Origin: Trichostrongylus colubriformis
Lineage: Eukaryota; Nematoda; Chromadorea; Rhabditida; Trichostrongylidae
Length of the DNA stretch: 64,000 bases
Assembly: GCA_963978905.1 (NCBI GenBank)
Contig: OZ022260.1
Span: 19,580,334 to 19,644,333, forward strand
Reading direction: 5' to 3'
Shown here: piece after piece, positions 11,570 through 23,797 of the stretch
Position numbering within the stretch: position 1 is the first letter of the stretch
Layout: each line of letters starts with the position of its first letter
Translations under genes and position numbers: made by a program
The notes under the pieces: model-generated
Told to the model about the DNA's origin: nothing
What the model saw: the letters and a program-made list of their open reading frames with translations, nothing else
Database searches by the model: none

Positions 11570-14500
11570 TCAATCGAGACGCTTTGGTTGACATAGACTG
11601 GATTTCTTCGCACGCGAATAGTGGTTAGTCAGGCCTCGAGTAAAGTACAACATCGACGCTTGCAGACGTGCTTCCATGATTAGCAGCATCACATGGATCT
11701 AAAACACATTAACTCACGAATGTTCACAGACCTTACGTGAAAAGTGCAAGACTCGTACCTTCTCAGACATTTTGAAGTCTTTCATGACAGACGCTCGTAT
11801 ATCTTCGCTTATACGATGAGGGTAGCAGGCCGCCATCTTCACAAATGTCTTCATTTCACGGGACAGTAAAGTATTCACCTGAGTTTATTATTTTGATGGA
11901 ATCCCATTTGCAAATACACATGTGATGATTAAGAAAAGCATCAGAGATCATTTGGGTCGATTGCAAAAGATGGGAGTAAAGGTGCTAATTTGCGTAGGTG
12001 AAGAGAAAACTGAAGTAAAATGGGTGCAATTCGAGAAAAAGATCCCCATTCCCTGCTGATTTCTATGTTGGACAAGTCTATGGTGGCGCGCTCCATCCTT
12101 GATCGGAACCACATGGACCTTTAAGTGCGGATCATACGCAGAAGGCACTGGGTCAACTGGTAGGCTTCGCAAACCAGCTTAGGGGGTCAGGAGAACCTTA
12201 CTGATAATCTCACCTTGGCGTAATCGTAGTCATCATGTCGGATGCCAAAAAGAGCATGGATGTAGTTCCAGATGGCGCTTCGATACACTGTTGTATCGAC
12301 ATTTTCGTAGCCACCCATGCTATAAATTCAAATTTGAACATGCCGGAGAGAAGCGTTCCGCCCTTCACATCTGTTCCACGAGAATTCCCATGCGAATGAC
12401 ACAAGCTCTCTGATAGAAGAGTTTCCTCATGAAACGTAAAGGAACCGTCCACGAAAAAATTAGTTTATTTATCACCCTAATAGTTATGTTGTATTCACAT
12501 AATGAAGGCCGCATGCAAAGTTCCACGCAAAAATGTTAGAATTCGGCTGAGGTACAGCTCCCCAAATTCTTAGCCGGGTGGGTGGAGCCTCTGAATGAAA
12601 GTCTCGTCCCGTCGTCGGCCGTGGCGGACGACGGGGGGGGGGGCACTTGCTCGGAGGCCCTGCCCACCCAACCAAAACTTTGTGGTGCTGTATCTTAACC
12701 GAATTCACATTTTTTCGCGCGAAACTTTGCATGCGGCCCGCAAATACAGCATAAATAAACAGGTAACATGAAAACTCATTTTCCGTGGACGATTCCTTCA
12801 ATCCACCTCCGCGTACTGATTTTAAAAATTTGAAAATTCTCATCCCATATTCATCCGCAAACACCAAACCGAACACAGATTCAAATTCATCAAAATCATA
12901 GGAGCTCGAAACGTAAGAGATTCTGGTGAATTTCAATAAGGTTTGTTCAAGCTGTACTCATGACCCGTTACTGTAACGCCTAATTGGGCGACATATTCTT
13001 GCATAAAATGGGAAACAGATTTGCACATGCCTCACAATCTCTTTGAAAGATTCAGATTTTCCAACTTGGACAGTTTCCTATCTACAAACCTTGTGACTAG
13101 CGACCGCTCAAAATGGAATGCTTCATTATAGATGAACTTACAATGAATACGTAAGTCTCTGCGTTAGTTCAAATTTCTCATCGAGCTTCTGTGCTGATTC
13201 TGGCACGAGATCGTTAAGGATGCTGAACCCGTGATGATCCCAAGTGAACTCCTGCAAACACCGAATTGAGAGCATTTCTGCATAGATTGGGCTATACAAA
13301 AATGTGTGCATAATCACGGCACTCACATGTGTCTTGAAAGTTTTCACACGATCTTTTCGTGCTGCAAAATCAACGTATCCGAACTCTTTCTGGTTGCTGT
13401 ACTCTGGTTCCTCACCACCACCAGACTGGCCCACGGGTGACTCACCGCCAGACTGCACATCTGAACCAAAAGCCGTGTGTTAGGCATGGCACAGGAAACA
13501 TAACCTGACACCAGGATTTCCTCCTATACTAATGATGACCCAACAGATGCCTCACTCTCACAAGAGAGCTTTTAGTAAGATTTTCTAACGCACAAAGAAA
13601 ACATTACAAGGATCAGGTAATAATCTACAGCTATAATCCATGCTAAAGTTTGGTTATAGTTATCCCGTATCGCCTAACACATTCTATTTTGCTTCCATTC
13701 CATGAAATAAAGTTCTTACATATATTCACACCAATATAGGAAAGAAATGATTTTTTCATAACAACAAAAATTCTTCAATACACTTTTTACTGCCCCTTAC
13801 ACTACGTATCTTTCGCAGAAGGAAAAGAAAAGTTCCTCCGGGGAATTCTGCTATGAATACCATCCACAAAGTGCGCTGAATATCTTTACGGCATTATCAT
13901 CGTACGGCGCTTTAGAAATCGTAACAATGAGGAAATGGACGACTATAAAGGCGCAGGGCAGAAATTCATCACATGGCAAATTCCGAAAAGTACAATTCTC
14001 ACATATCTAGGCTGAGTTGAAACGACAAACCTGACGACCCATCAGCTAAGGCAAGAAAATATAAGGCATTATTCGCTTCTGCCTCTGATCCGTCGTTAGT
14101 CGGCCTTTTAAGGCTAGCCATACGACGAAGAAGCTCTTCTACCTAAAATCCATAAGCACTTTATGTGAGCGAGTTATTTCGCCGTAATGACACCCATTCG
14201 AAATTCGCCTGAAAATACGAACCTCCCCAGTCCGCGCCCCGGTATTCTCTTTATTCCGTAAAGCCCAGTCGAAACTCTCCGAGCGATGTGGTCTGAAAAT
14301 CCAAATCATTTGGGAAATCACCGTGATGATCGTTTGGGTATGTGTTGTAATGCCACGCCTCACTACGAATTAACGGCCCGTGGAATCCCGACATAGCCTC
14401 GTGAGGTGACGGCAAAACAAGCGTACAAACGCAGTTTAACAATGGTACCCTTTGTAGTGCGAGGGCGCTGCATTGCATTTCGGAGCTGAGCCGCACATCC

Positions 14501-17500
14501 AAAAAAAAAGATTTCAACTCAACAACTATGTCCCCTTCCACAGTTTTACTAGTCCAAACGATGAACAGAGTTTTCAGTTCTCCCACGTTTCGAATACTGA
14601 TATCTTTTCCACAAAACCAGTCCAAATGGGGTAACTGAACTGAGGTAACACCAATAATGCCTAATTTGAAAAGAGAAATGTAGTGCAAGGGATCCGTTGT
14701 ACTAACGAAAACCTGAGCCGGCATACAATGCCTCTATACAGGTCATAAGAATAGTGCTACAGCATAAAATCAATACAATTACACCTTCCATACGTCCGCC
14801 ATCGCAGGAGTAAACTTGCATGTGACGAAATCCCGTATAAGCACATCAAAAATTCACTGGTACATATTTGGGGATTTCACCACCGTCCACCCTCTAAGCC
14901 ACGTAATTCCAGAGAGCTATCCTCCTTCAGATCTCGAAATTTCTGTTTGGTGGAAATGGATGCAATTTGAACGCTCCCAATGAGTATTTCTTGGCGTTCT
15001 TGCTTGTCATACGAGCAATATGTTTGCATAGACATTCGATCAAAACAATTTAATGACTACCCCTATTTTAGTTCTTCTCTGCCTCTGCATACAATAGCAG
15101 TTTCGGTTCCACCCTCAGGTCACACTACCCCTTTCATCAGCTGAGCTCTGCAAATTCATACAGATTCATCCTTGGAACATATAACAGTGTGCCAAACATT
15201 AGTGATAGCCACCAAACTGTTCAGGATCAAATGACTACTTGAAAACTGTCCTATGCCCTCGCTGCTATTATATTCCCTGATGATATATTCCCTGACAAAA
15301 TTCGTGTCTTCGCCACAGGCAGGCTGGAGCGCTACTACTTCGAGGAGATGATTAACACATTTTGGCCTAAGTGAATTCACAGTTAAGAATTGAACGAACT
15401 GAGCTATTTACAACAGCTCTGTATTCATTCGCAAAATCTAAAACAAAAAGTTGAAGAACACTTACCCAAACGGTATATTTGGATGAACAACACCAGCCGC
15501 GTGAACGAATGAACATAAAGCATGAGTGTGGCTAAGAATAACTACTGCTTGCGCAAGATCGTGAAGTGACCAATGGGTTCTTTGAGAATCACCTTGCACG
15601 AGACCCTTAAAATCATTTCTTCAGAAAGTGAGTGTTAATCAAAAAGAAAAACACACTATCAAAAAATTGTTTTCTACTTACCGAGATATAATCTCCGTCC
15701 ACGAGCCACGGCTGATGGGCTAGTACCACATTAATGCTGTCCAGATTGAGAATCTTTGGATCATCGACATATTTCAATCCTTTCAACCACCTTGGATCGC
15801 CACCCGTGCGCTCAAATTCCCGTTCATGAAGGCTAATCAGATACGAACAGCGATGTCGTGTAGCAGCCTGAAACCGCTCATTCTGCTTTCCCGACGTTCA
15901 AGAGTGTATGCGACTTACAAGCTCCCCTTTTTTACAGCAAAACGTCAGTATTACCAAAGTGCAAGTTACCAAAGTGCACTATTTCAGTAGCTCAAGTGCA
16001 ATGCCAATCAAACACTGATAAGCGCACCACAAAAACTTTAATGTGAAGTGATTTTTACACAATGCACTTGAATATTTGCGCAATAGCTAATATACGTAAG
16101 CAGTGATAACGTCTCGCTGCACAACAGACCCTTTGACGGCATTAAAACTGTCACAGGGTACGATATGTCACTGTCTTGCAGCTCCAGCTTTTCTAGCTTC
16201 AGCCATCCACAAAAAATTCCAATGAAGCAGAATTCGCTACCCACGGTTTTGTTTTTGACAGATATAGTGTATAGCTACTCCCTAGAACTAAAATTAATGC
16301 AGTGTCACCGTTACAAATCAATAAGAAGAACCGAATTCTGCGCCTCAGCTATAAAGCTAGAAATCGGACACTCCTCTTGTACTAACGCCGGCAATAAGAG
16401 GTAGCCCATTCACGTAATGGCAGCAGTGAAATCTGAATGGAGAAAAGCCGATGGAATGATGTATTGGAGCTTCCCACAGCTCCTCACCCCTTTGGGAACA
16501 GGTCAAAAGCTCGACTTGTACCAGCGGGTGGTTTGACTGTCTGATTACGAATACCATACAACCTCAAAGCGAAACCGCTGATGACCGCACCCGAACACAA
16601 TGGTGGTCTCAGGTCCTCAAAACTTCAATGTGCAGCTATTTCACCAACTTGTACAAAAATCACTGATCTAGTCCCGTATACGCCTGAAATAAGGCAGAGC
16701 GCTCATTCTACTGGTGTTGTGGAAAACCGTAAGAGTGTGGGCTTCAGAGGTGTAATATGATATTTTCATGCAAAAAAATTATGCGTCACTCGTATTAGGA
16801 AACCAAATTACTCATGGGAACAAGGTTTGAGCAAACTTGGTTACTCAGCTTGCTCAGACGCCAGAGCTTTCGCGCCAGTCGTGTTATATCGTCCTTCGCG
16901 CTTTATCAGCTTCCGCATACAAGCATTCTGCCGAATTTGATGTTGACCCTGGTTCAGCATTCGCATCTAATTAAAAAAACCTTCACTTAACAGAGTGAAA
17001 GGCGCCGAACATTCTTGTAGACACGTTCGCACTCCTAAGCGCGGTCCGCATGCATCGCTGCCAGTGAGGTATTCAACTTGGATACGTGTCACAGCTTCCA
17101 ACAAACAAAATCGTTGCGAGGACTGACACTCTACGACGACGCAGTCAATATCTCTGCTCTGCTGCAGCATCCTGACCACAGCCGTATGCCTCATCTGCAG
17201 ACATATCGCGAATTAAGTGCTACGAAGCTATGCGTTTCAGCTACAGAGAGAGCTCTCGCCAAAACGTTTTTCGAAAGTCTCCATGCTTTAAGCACTCCAG
17301 CTTTTTGTAAGGGAGGTAAACTTCGAAACTGATTCGGAAGCGACACTATGTGCTTTAGAGACTATATCAGGATAAAGTAAGGTTAAGGAAGAACACAACA
17401 TTGGATGACATAAGACTGAAGAGAGAGAACTGATGTCTTTAGCTATGGGAGCCATTCGCCTCAATTCCAAGCCCCTAAGCCAATCTTCTACAAGCGTACG

Positions 17501-18556
17501 CGTGCATACGAAATCATGATTTAGCACGCACATACGCTGCCATCCGTAAATAATTTCCCTAGCGCTCTGTGTACATAGTAACACTATCCAGGGTACAGCA
17601 AATTGAAATCTCTCCTTACACCATATCCGAAATCTGTCGTCAATATTTGGCATCACCGCGTTTGATCGATCGCAGCATGAACCCTTAAGGTTTCCCAGAC
17701 GATAGACAGTTGCAGTTCAGCAAAAGGCAACAAAGGAACCTTCGGATCCCTCCACATAGAGGATTAGCCACATAATATGTCTACGGCCTGCTTTATACGA
17801 CCTCTACACAATCTGTTTTCTATCAATCACATACCTATCTCAACTTCCATGCCTATGTTTTCACCTTAATTGCGGAAGCGCGGTATACAAACGACTACTC
17901 TCACTCCTAAAAGGTGCAGAGATCTATGTGTAACAGCGCATTGCCATATCTTATAAATAATTATGCGCCTAAATATAGCTACCATATGTCAAAATCATTC
18001 TAGTGAGTTCTCGTCACCACCTGCTCACCCCGATGAAGACAAAGATTGACGATGCGCTGAAAACGCTGAAGCGAGCAGACTTCGCCCCCTTATCGCTGCC
18101 ACTCAAATTCATGACAAAATCGTATTCTTTTTTTCTGGTGACGATCTGATAGCGACAATTTGATTTCTCATTATCACGGATTATCAATCTGAGATAATAT
18201 CGTATCATTTGCTCATCAGATATAAAAAGAGAACTGTTATAATAATTCGAAGTGGAAGTGACCTGATTGAGAACACCCTCCACTAGTGCATAAAATACCT
18301 ACAGAACAATCAGTAATCTGTAGCTAATTCTCTTTTTTCGATAAAATGGTTATTAACGCCATTAAGCTATCCTTCAACATTTTGAATATTCGCTATTGCT
18401 GTTCCTCTCCTATGAGATAAAAGTTTCAAGGATCTGAAACATACCATAATGGCAATGAAATGGCGGACAGAATCCTTCAGGTTACCGACTCCATAAAACA
18501 AGGTGCCAATTGTTTCAGTGAAAAGTGAATCATAACTGTGATGTTGTTTAGTGAAC
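11570..18556 (-). CDS. Sestrin homologue, N-terminal exon not located
   Basis: Exons in transcription order are 18556-18445, 15867-15682, 15605-15466, a tentative 15366-15297, 14142-14031, 13460-13327, 13251-13142, 12319-12214, 11878-11759 and 11698-11570 (stop). They join without phase conflict to about 405 residues; known sestrins are about 450-550. Diagnostic motifs are RHFIAIM joined to AATRHRCSYLISLHE, GGDPRWLKGL, AHQPWL, VEELLRRM, EFTWDHHGFSILNDLVPE, AIWNYIHALFGIRHDDYDY and LLIMEARLQASMLY near the end. Sestrins are stress-induced proteins that relay leucine status to GATOR2 and TORC1 and have a weak peroxide-reducing N-terminal fold. The Cys, Tyr (+2) and His (+7) of that site are present in RCSYLISLH. 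The exon at 15366-15297 is chosen only because it fits the phases on both sides. The 2.6-kb first intron and the missing start are the main gaps. Confidence 0.93.
12441..12796. mobile_element. Foldback/MITE element, copy 2, in sestrin intron
   Basis: This is the same family as 5541-5898. The left arm begins GGAACCGTCCACGAAAAA and the right arm ends TTTTCCGTGGACGATTCC. The arms pair through AGCCGGGTGGGTGGAGCC and GGCCCTGCCCACCCAACC around a G-rich centre. It lies in the intron between the sestrin exons at 13142 and 12319. It has no coding capacity of its own. Confidence 0.75.
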
Positions 18557-18669
18557 CTAAAAATCAAATATTAAGCCGTAGAGAAGGAACTGAATTTAGC
18601 GGAATTATTAACCCTCATTGATCCGCGGTGATACCCTGCGGATAATGTGCAGCCCACTTGGTGAAGATT

Positions 18670-18860
18670 ACAAAGGGCCTAAAACCGCCGACGAACATCG
18701 CGATTCGTTTTGCAGCGTCGCACTTTCGCACTCACACTACGACCTTGAGATTGCGCAATGCCGCATCTTCGCGTGCGGAACCGCGACATGGCAAAATCTC
18801 AAAAATGCAAAATCGAAGTCTGCCGGCGGCCCAACGATTTTGCAGAGTAGCAGAACCCTT
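18670..18860. repeat. Palindromic MITE copy (GCGATTTTGCG family)
   Basis: Starts near AACCGCCGACGAACATCGCG and ends near GTCTGCCGGCGGCCC, and contains the shared core ACGACCTTGAGATTGCGCAATGC. The copy at 27.5-27.7 kb carries nearly the same core. Boundaries are approximate. Confidence 0.55.
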
Positions 18861-19848
18861 GGGTTTACACATAAGGAATCGTCGCCTGCAATCTTAATGC
18901 TAATGGGGAGCAAGACTGAACATTCGACGCATTCTAGCGGGTGCGCATTCTGAAGGTTATGAGGTAAGTAAGCTCTCTTCTCAATGAAGCATTCAAATGT
19001 GAAAATAGTAAAAAAATAGTATATCTAAATAGCGTGAAAATAAATCGTTGCTAATGAGGGCGACCTCAAATTTCATTGTAGAAAAACCGAGAGGTGAGGG
19101 CGAGGGATCTCGTTCACTCATCAATGAGATGCTCCACAGACTTTCTTCTTCATAGCGAAATCGATATAGCAAAATGACTCTTAACCAGGCACGGCCTTTA
19201 TTGAAAATCGGCCCCGTTCTCGAGCTGAGACTGTGAGTGACACATTCAGGTCTATTAATTAAAGCAGTGACAAAGCCACCGACGATGTTGTTCCTACAAG
19301 GCTTCAAATTTTTGCCACGCACTTCTCCTCAAATTCTAATTCGGATCGTGAAAGCATTCCGTTGAAGTGGCTACATGTCACGGGGCCACACACTTCGCCT
19401 ACATTACCCTTGCTAAGCACAATTTCACGCTATGAACGTTTTCACATTATTATGATGGTTCTTTGAACATAATTAAAGTCAATACTTCAACAATAAGTGA
19501 TTTTCCAACCTACCATAGCAGAGGAGACCACAGTTCAGGCAGTCCACCCATGCCGTAGGAGAATGCCTTGTGAATGAGGGGGAATGAATAAGCACTAGAT
19601 GTAGCCAATCACTTCCACATCACGGCACGAACACAGCAGGCACCTTCCTGAATCAGCAATGAAGAGCGAAAACGAAGTAATCAGTGAAACTAGTCGAGCT
19701 CGACGCTTCCCTCTTGCACTGTGTTATCTGACCGTAATCAAACAGAACGCGATCCCTCCTGCGAAAAAAAGGAAATAGGGGCGTCCCAGACAATTGCCAA
19801 TCATTCGCCGTACTAGGGTGTGCAACGAATACGGCATACACCATCGAT

Positions 19849-19869
19849 GCTGCTGCTGCTGCTGCTGCT
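19849..19869. repeat. (GCT)7 microsatellite
   Basis: Seven uninterrupted GCT triplets. No exon was recognised around it. Confidence 0.9.
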
Positions 19870-21872
19870 ATCATCACGAAGTGGGACTATTTGGGGACCG
19901 ATTGAAATAGCAGCAAAATGTTTGTACATGGTGGCCAGCTACTCATAGTTCAGGTGGACTCAACAGATGAAAAGGGCACACATTCTCTACCCCTCAAATA
20001 CATCAGCTAAAATAAAAGAATAAAGCACACAACGTTAGTGCAGTCATGATGATGCAATTCGACAGCACTGGCTATTCGGAGAGTCAGATATCAAGTGTCA
20101 TGCCATGATTAAAAGCGAGCTGTTCAAATCTGGTAAGTGGGCTTCAAATGTTACCTGCCTAATAAAACACGAAAAAATGAACAGAAATCAGGATGCTAAT
20201 GTGTTTGTGGGAGACTACTCCACCATGCCTGGGTTTCAGGCGCTATCTTTGCCTGAATTTTGCCTAAGCCTTGTTTGAGGAGGGTCTTTTCAGCTGAGGC
20301 TTGGGTGAAAAATACACACTTAAATGAACCAAGTGAAGATTGTAGAAAGGTTTGAGGGGAGAGACTCAGCGCGCAAATGAGTTCCCCCTCCCCCACCAAC
20401 TTACTTAGCACCGAAATTAAATGCAATTTCTCTTATTCTCAAAATATTGCTAAGAGTCTGCGAACCGAGCTCGATGGATGAGAAAAGGATTACTTGAATA
20501 ATGATTCAGATAATAGAAGAATGACCAAAAAGGTCAGATACCTATCGATTCGGTTGATTCCACTAGATGGCGTTTTAGGAGGAGAACGTGAGAAAAGAGA
20601 AGAGAAGTAGGAAAATGGAGAAGTCGAAGAAATGGTACGATGACAACTGATTCATTACCTTCCTAGTCGGTATATAAGTTATATAGAAAGTCATGATTCT
20701 TTCCACACGTTTTGCGGCGCAAACGTCTGAACAATGACTAACTGCAACGAAGCTTGCCCTTGCTTGCACTATGACTAGTTTCAAAAGCAGCAAGAGCGAT
20801 AACTTCGCCGCCCGCTGAAAATGAAAAGAGAGCTTAATTGTACGGACGTGAAAAAAAAAACAACAAGATGAAATGGTTGAAAACACGGGAGAGAAACTAC
20901 AATTCTTTTCTCTGATTCTTCCCCGAGAGTGTTTTCTTGAGCGCCCCTAAAAAGAAGTATCGGTCGAAGCCAAGCAGATCTGTGATACGCGGCAGCAATA
21001 CGCAATGGGTACTGATGAACTGGTAAAGGGTCACTCTACCGTGCTCATCGTCGGGTATGTACCTTTATGTCAGGATTTCGCGTCGTGCCGTGCGGCAAGA
21101 GGCGACGTTTCCGCGCGAGTTGGCTGCCCCAGATGGGAATCGCGTGTAATTGCTCAAGGACAGCCATAGTATCTACGCTCATTCTATTCCGCTATATAGA
21201 GCTTGTTGCCAAACTGTTTCCATTTCAGTGAGGAGCTCTGAGCTGAGCGAAACCATCTACTCGTGCAAGAACGACTATCGCATTTCAACGGATATGTTCA
21301 CTGGTCGCCAAGCTCTTTTCCTCTAGATCGAGCTGTGAAACGCCCGCATTGCGTCGCAATTTGATACAATACAAGATATATAATTTACACCATAGTGCGA
21401 CGACGACGTCAAGTCCGGATGGCAAAAATGATGCACGAGCATCATTGATGATGCTCTAGCAGGATGATGCAGAGCATAGAACATGGAATAAATGCATGCA
21501 AAACGCTATCATCAACGAAGGATGAACTGAGAACATTCCAACCGAACTGACTTTGGAACTGACTTTGACCAACTTCTTGATCGAGATGAGAACTTTACCA
21601 CAAGCCCAATATATTTCTGGGCAAAAAAAAAACGCCGGACGCCGAGCTCAGTGGGGTGCCCTAGCCCCCCCCCCCCCACTACCTTACCGCCAATATCTGA
21701 ATCACATGAAATAAAAATTTCCGTTTACTTGATCCGTGGGCAAGTAATATTTACATCAAAAAGAATGAGGAAATAAAACGACACCAGCATACGAGTATGG
21801 ATGGGTTGCGAGCTGTGGCTGGGCTCTTACAAAAAACACAGACTCAAGGGTTGACGTCTGGATGACGTCTAA

Positions 21873-22330
21873 ACCGTTCATACTTTGCGGTGCCGGCGCA
21901 GAGCGTGGCTACATGTCTTTTCGTCTCTGCTTGCGCCACTGAGGCTTGTTGCCCGCGTCGTCTCTGCACTCCCCCGCGCCACTCTGCCTCGCAGATATGT
22001 CTACACGGCGAAAAATCGCTTCGCGGCGTCGCACTCGCGGCGCCACCAGTATGACTTGCCGAATCGATTGCCCCTGGGAGCCCGGCAGGTGAGACTGCGT
22101 CACCTCTGCACTTCCACCCATGCCACACTGCCTCCTGCACCCACGCCACACTGCCTCGCTTGAAGGCTGCTATGCCCCGCCACTGGCACTCGTACCCGCC
22201 GCGCCGCTCGCCGCGGGCAGCCACGCGATTTTTGTCGTGTAGACACAGTGGACGTAAGTAGATATAGCGGATCCCTGCCTCGCTGCCTGTGAACACAGTC
22301 ATGCCCAGCCGCAAAGTATGAACGCAGCCT
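21873..22330. mobile_element. TIR element with CATACTTTGCGG ends
   Basis: The left side reads CCGTTCATACTTTGCGG and the right side, on the opposite strand, reads GCGTTCATACTTTGCGG, so the ends form an imperfect inverted repeat. The interior is GC-rich with repeated GCCACACTGCCTC-like blocks. The same end sequence occurs at both ends of the 37414-37927 MITE, so I place them in one superfamily. No transposase was recognised. Confidence 0.6.
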
Positions 22331-23263
22331 GAAAGGAGTGAGTCCGCATCGACTCTATGGTCTCAAGCATTTAATTCGACGGCAAGTATACGAAGGGAAT
22401 TTGATACCGTCTTGAATATTCGCTTCTGTGAGTGCTACCCTGTCCCCACTTACTGCATCAGCACCCGCAATCAAAAGTTACTGGCATGTCGCAGACCTGT
22501 GGGATGATACACTCGCATTGGATCACCGCTCTTGACAAGTGACTGGATGGTCCCCTTATAAGGTGGCCGCGCGCAAACGAGCGCTATGGCCGCTTCGTCG
22601 TGGGGCCTCACCCAGCTCGGGTGTCCTGTTATCCAACTATGTCATAGAGCATTCGAGTTGTTCGTGGTGTACCACTCCCTCTGGCATTCATCCATACAAA
22701 ACACATCGCCCCTTTCTGAACTTTCAACCCTTTCTGAACTATCAAGTCACTGCTTCTGCAGACTACCATCACCAAGACATATTTCACCTGAGTCGACTTG
22801 GTTTCTCCTCACAACAATCAGTCAAATCTCGAGAATAGGCAAAAAATTTTGAGCAATTACGTCCACCACCTAGCGCTATGTTCCGAACCTTTTAGGTATT
22901 CACTCAATTACTAGAGCTCGAGTATCGCTCTTCCTGCTTCCTGCACTCCCACACATCGATTTCTTAATAAGTATATGCGCTGGGTGGTTGGTGAACTCTG
23001 ACAGGGAACACTCGAGCCCCAACACTACCGTTTTACATGCGGCTTACGGATGGAACGAAAGAGTTTGAAGAAAACAATAGTTAGAAATTTTAGGAGGTTC
23101 GACAGCAGTTAAAAGTGTGATATTGTTGAGAAAATAATCAACATACCGAGGAAACAACAGAGGAGAAGCTGAGGATTTTTCGAAAAACTCGAAATTTTTA
23201 CAAGGGTTCTCTTGAAGAAATACGTTGAATTAGCAAATCATATGAGATGTATGCTCTGGAGGA

Positions 23264-23797
23264 TTAGAAGAGTATAGGAGGGTCCCAACTGCCATAAAAC
23301 TGGAGAAATTCGGACTTTGCTGTCAACGAGGTCCCGACAAGAAGGCAAGTTACGGTGTAGGATAAGAATGCCCTCGATGGATAGCGAGGTGTATGTGCCA
23401 ACGGTTCGCTTTGGATCGCGATTATATCTGGCCTTTTGTACTTTGTACTGAGGGCGCAGAACTTGTGAATCACAACTATGACACAAAACAGCACGTATGA
23501 AAAAATCAATGAAGCCGCAAGGCCTTCTTCTGGTTCGAGAAAATGAAACCCCAACGCAGACCTACTTCCATTGCAAAATAGGAATCGATCTCCACTAATC
23601 AATGAGGCTGAACCTCCACCATGATGCAACCCGACCGCTACACACGAAGCCGAATGGAGTAACCCTGGGCCAAATGCACGGTCCGAACGAATCCATAATA
23701 ATGGGTGCGGCGTAGAGTGAGCGCTGGGTGTACAGTAGGTGAATAACAACCGCGTTGCCAAACCGCTGCGGCGCGGTCGTTCACTTCGAGAGCTCAA
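23264..23797 (-). CDS. Unrecognised open frame, possibly a membrane-protein exon
   Basis: This 177-codon frame has one hydrophobic stretch, LIFSYVLFCVIVVIH, followed by a basic segment KYKRPDIIAIQSEP. I do not recognise a family. A second overlapping frame on the same strand (23238-23486) is equally open, so which is used, if either, cannot be told. It could be a chance frame. Confidence 0.15.
   Translation of the reverse strand: MSSRSERPRRSGLATRLLFTYCTPSAHSTPHPLLWIRSDRAFGPGLLHSASCVAVGLHHGGGSASLISGDRFLFCNGSRSALGFHFLEPEEGLAASLIFSYVLFCVIVVIHKFCALSTKYKRPDIIAIQSEPLAHTPRYPSRAFLSYTVTCLLVGTSLTAKSEFLQFYGSWDPPILF

Noticed and set aside
14139..14724. Long antisense open frames (157 and 74 codons) between sestrin exons
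   Set aside because: They resemble no sestrin segment. The sestrin exons on both sides join in phase without them, and the true exon of this area is 14031-14142.
18014..18283. 89-codon frame on - in the first sestrin intron
   Set aside because: Composition is plausible, but inserting it between RHFIAIM and AATRHRC would break the most conserved junction of the family.
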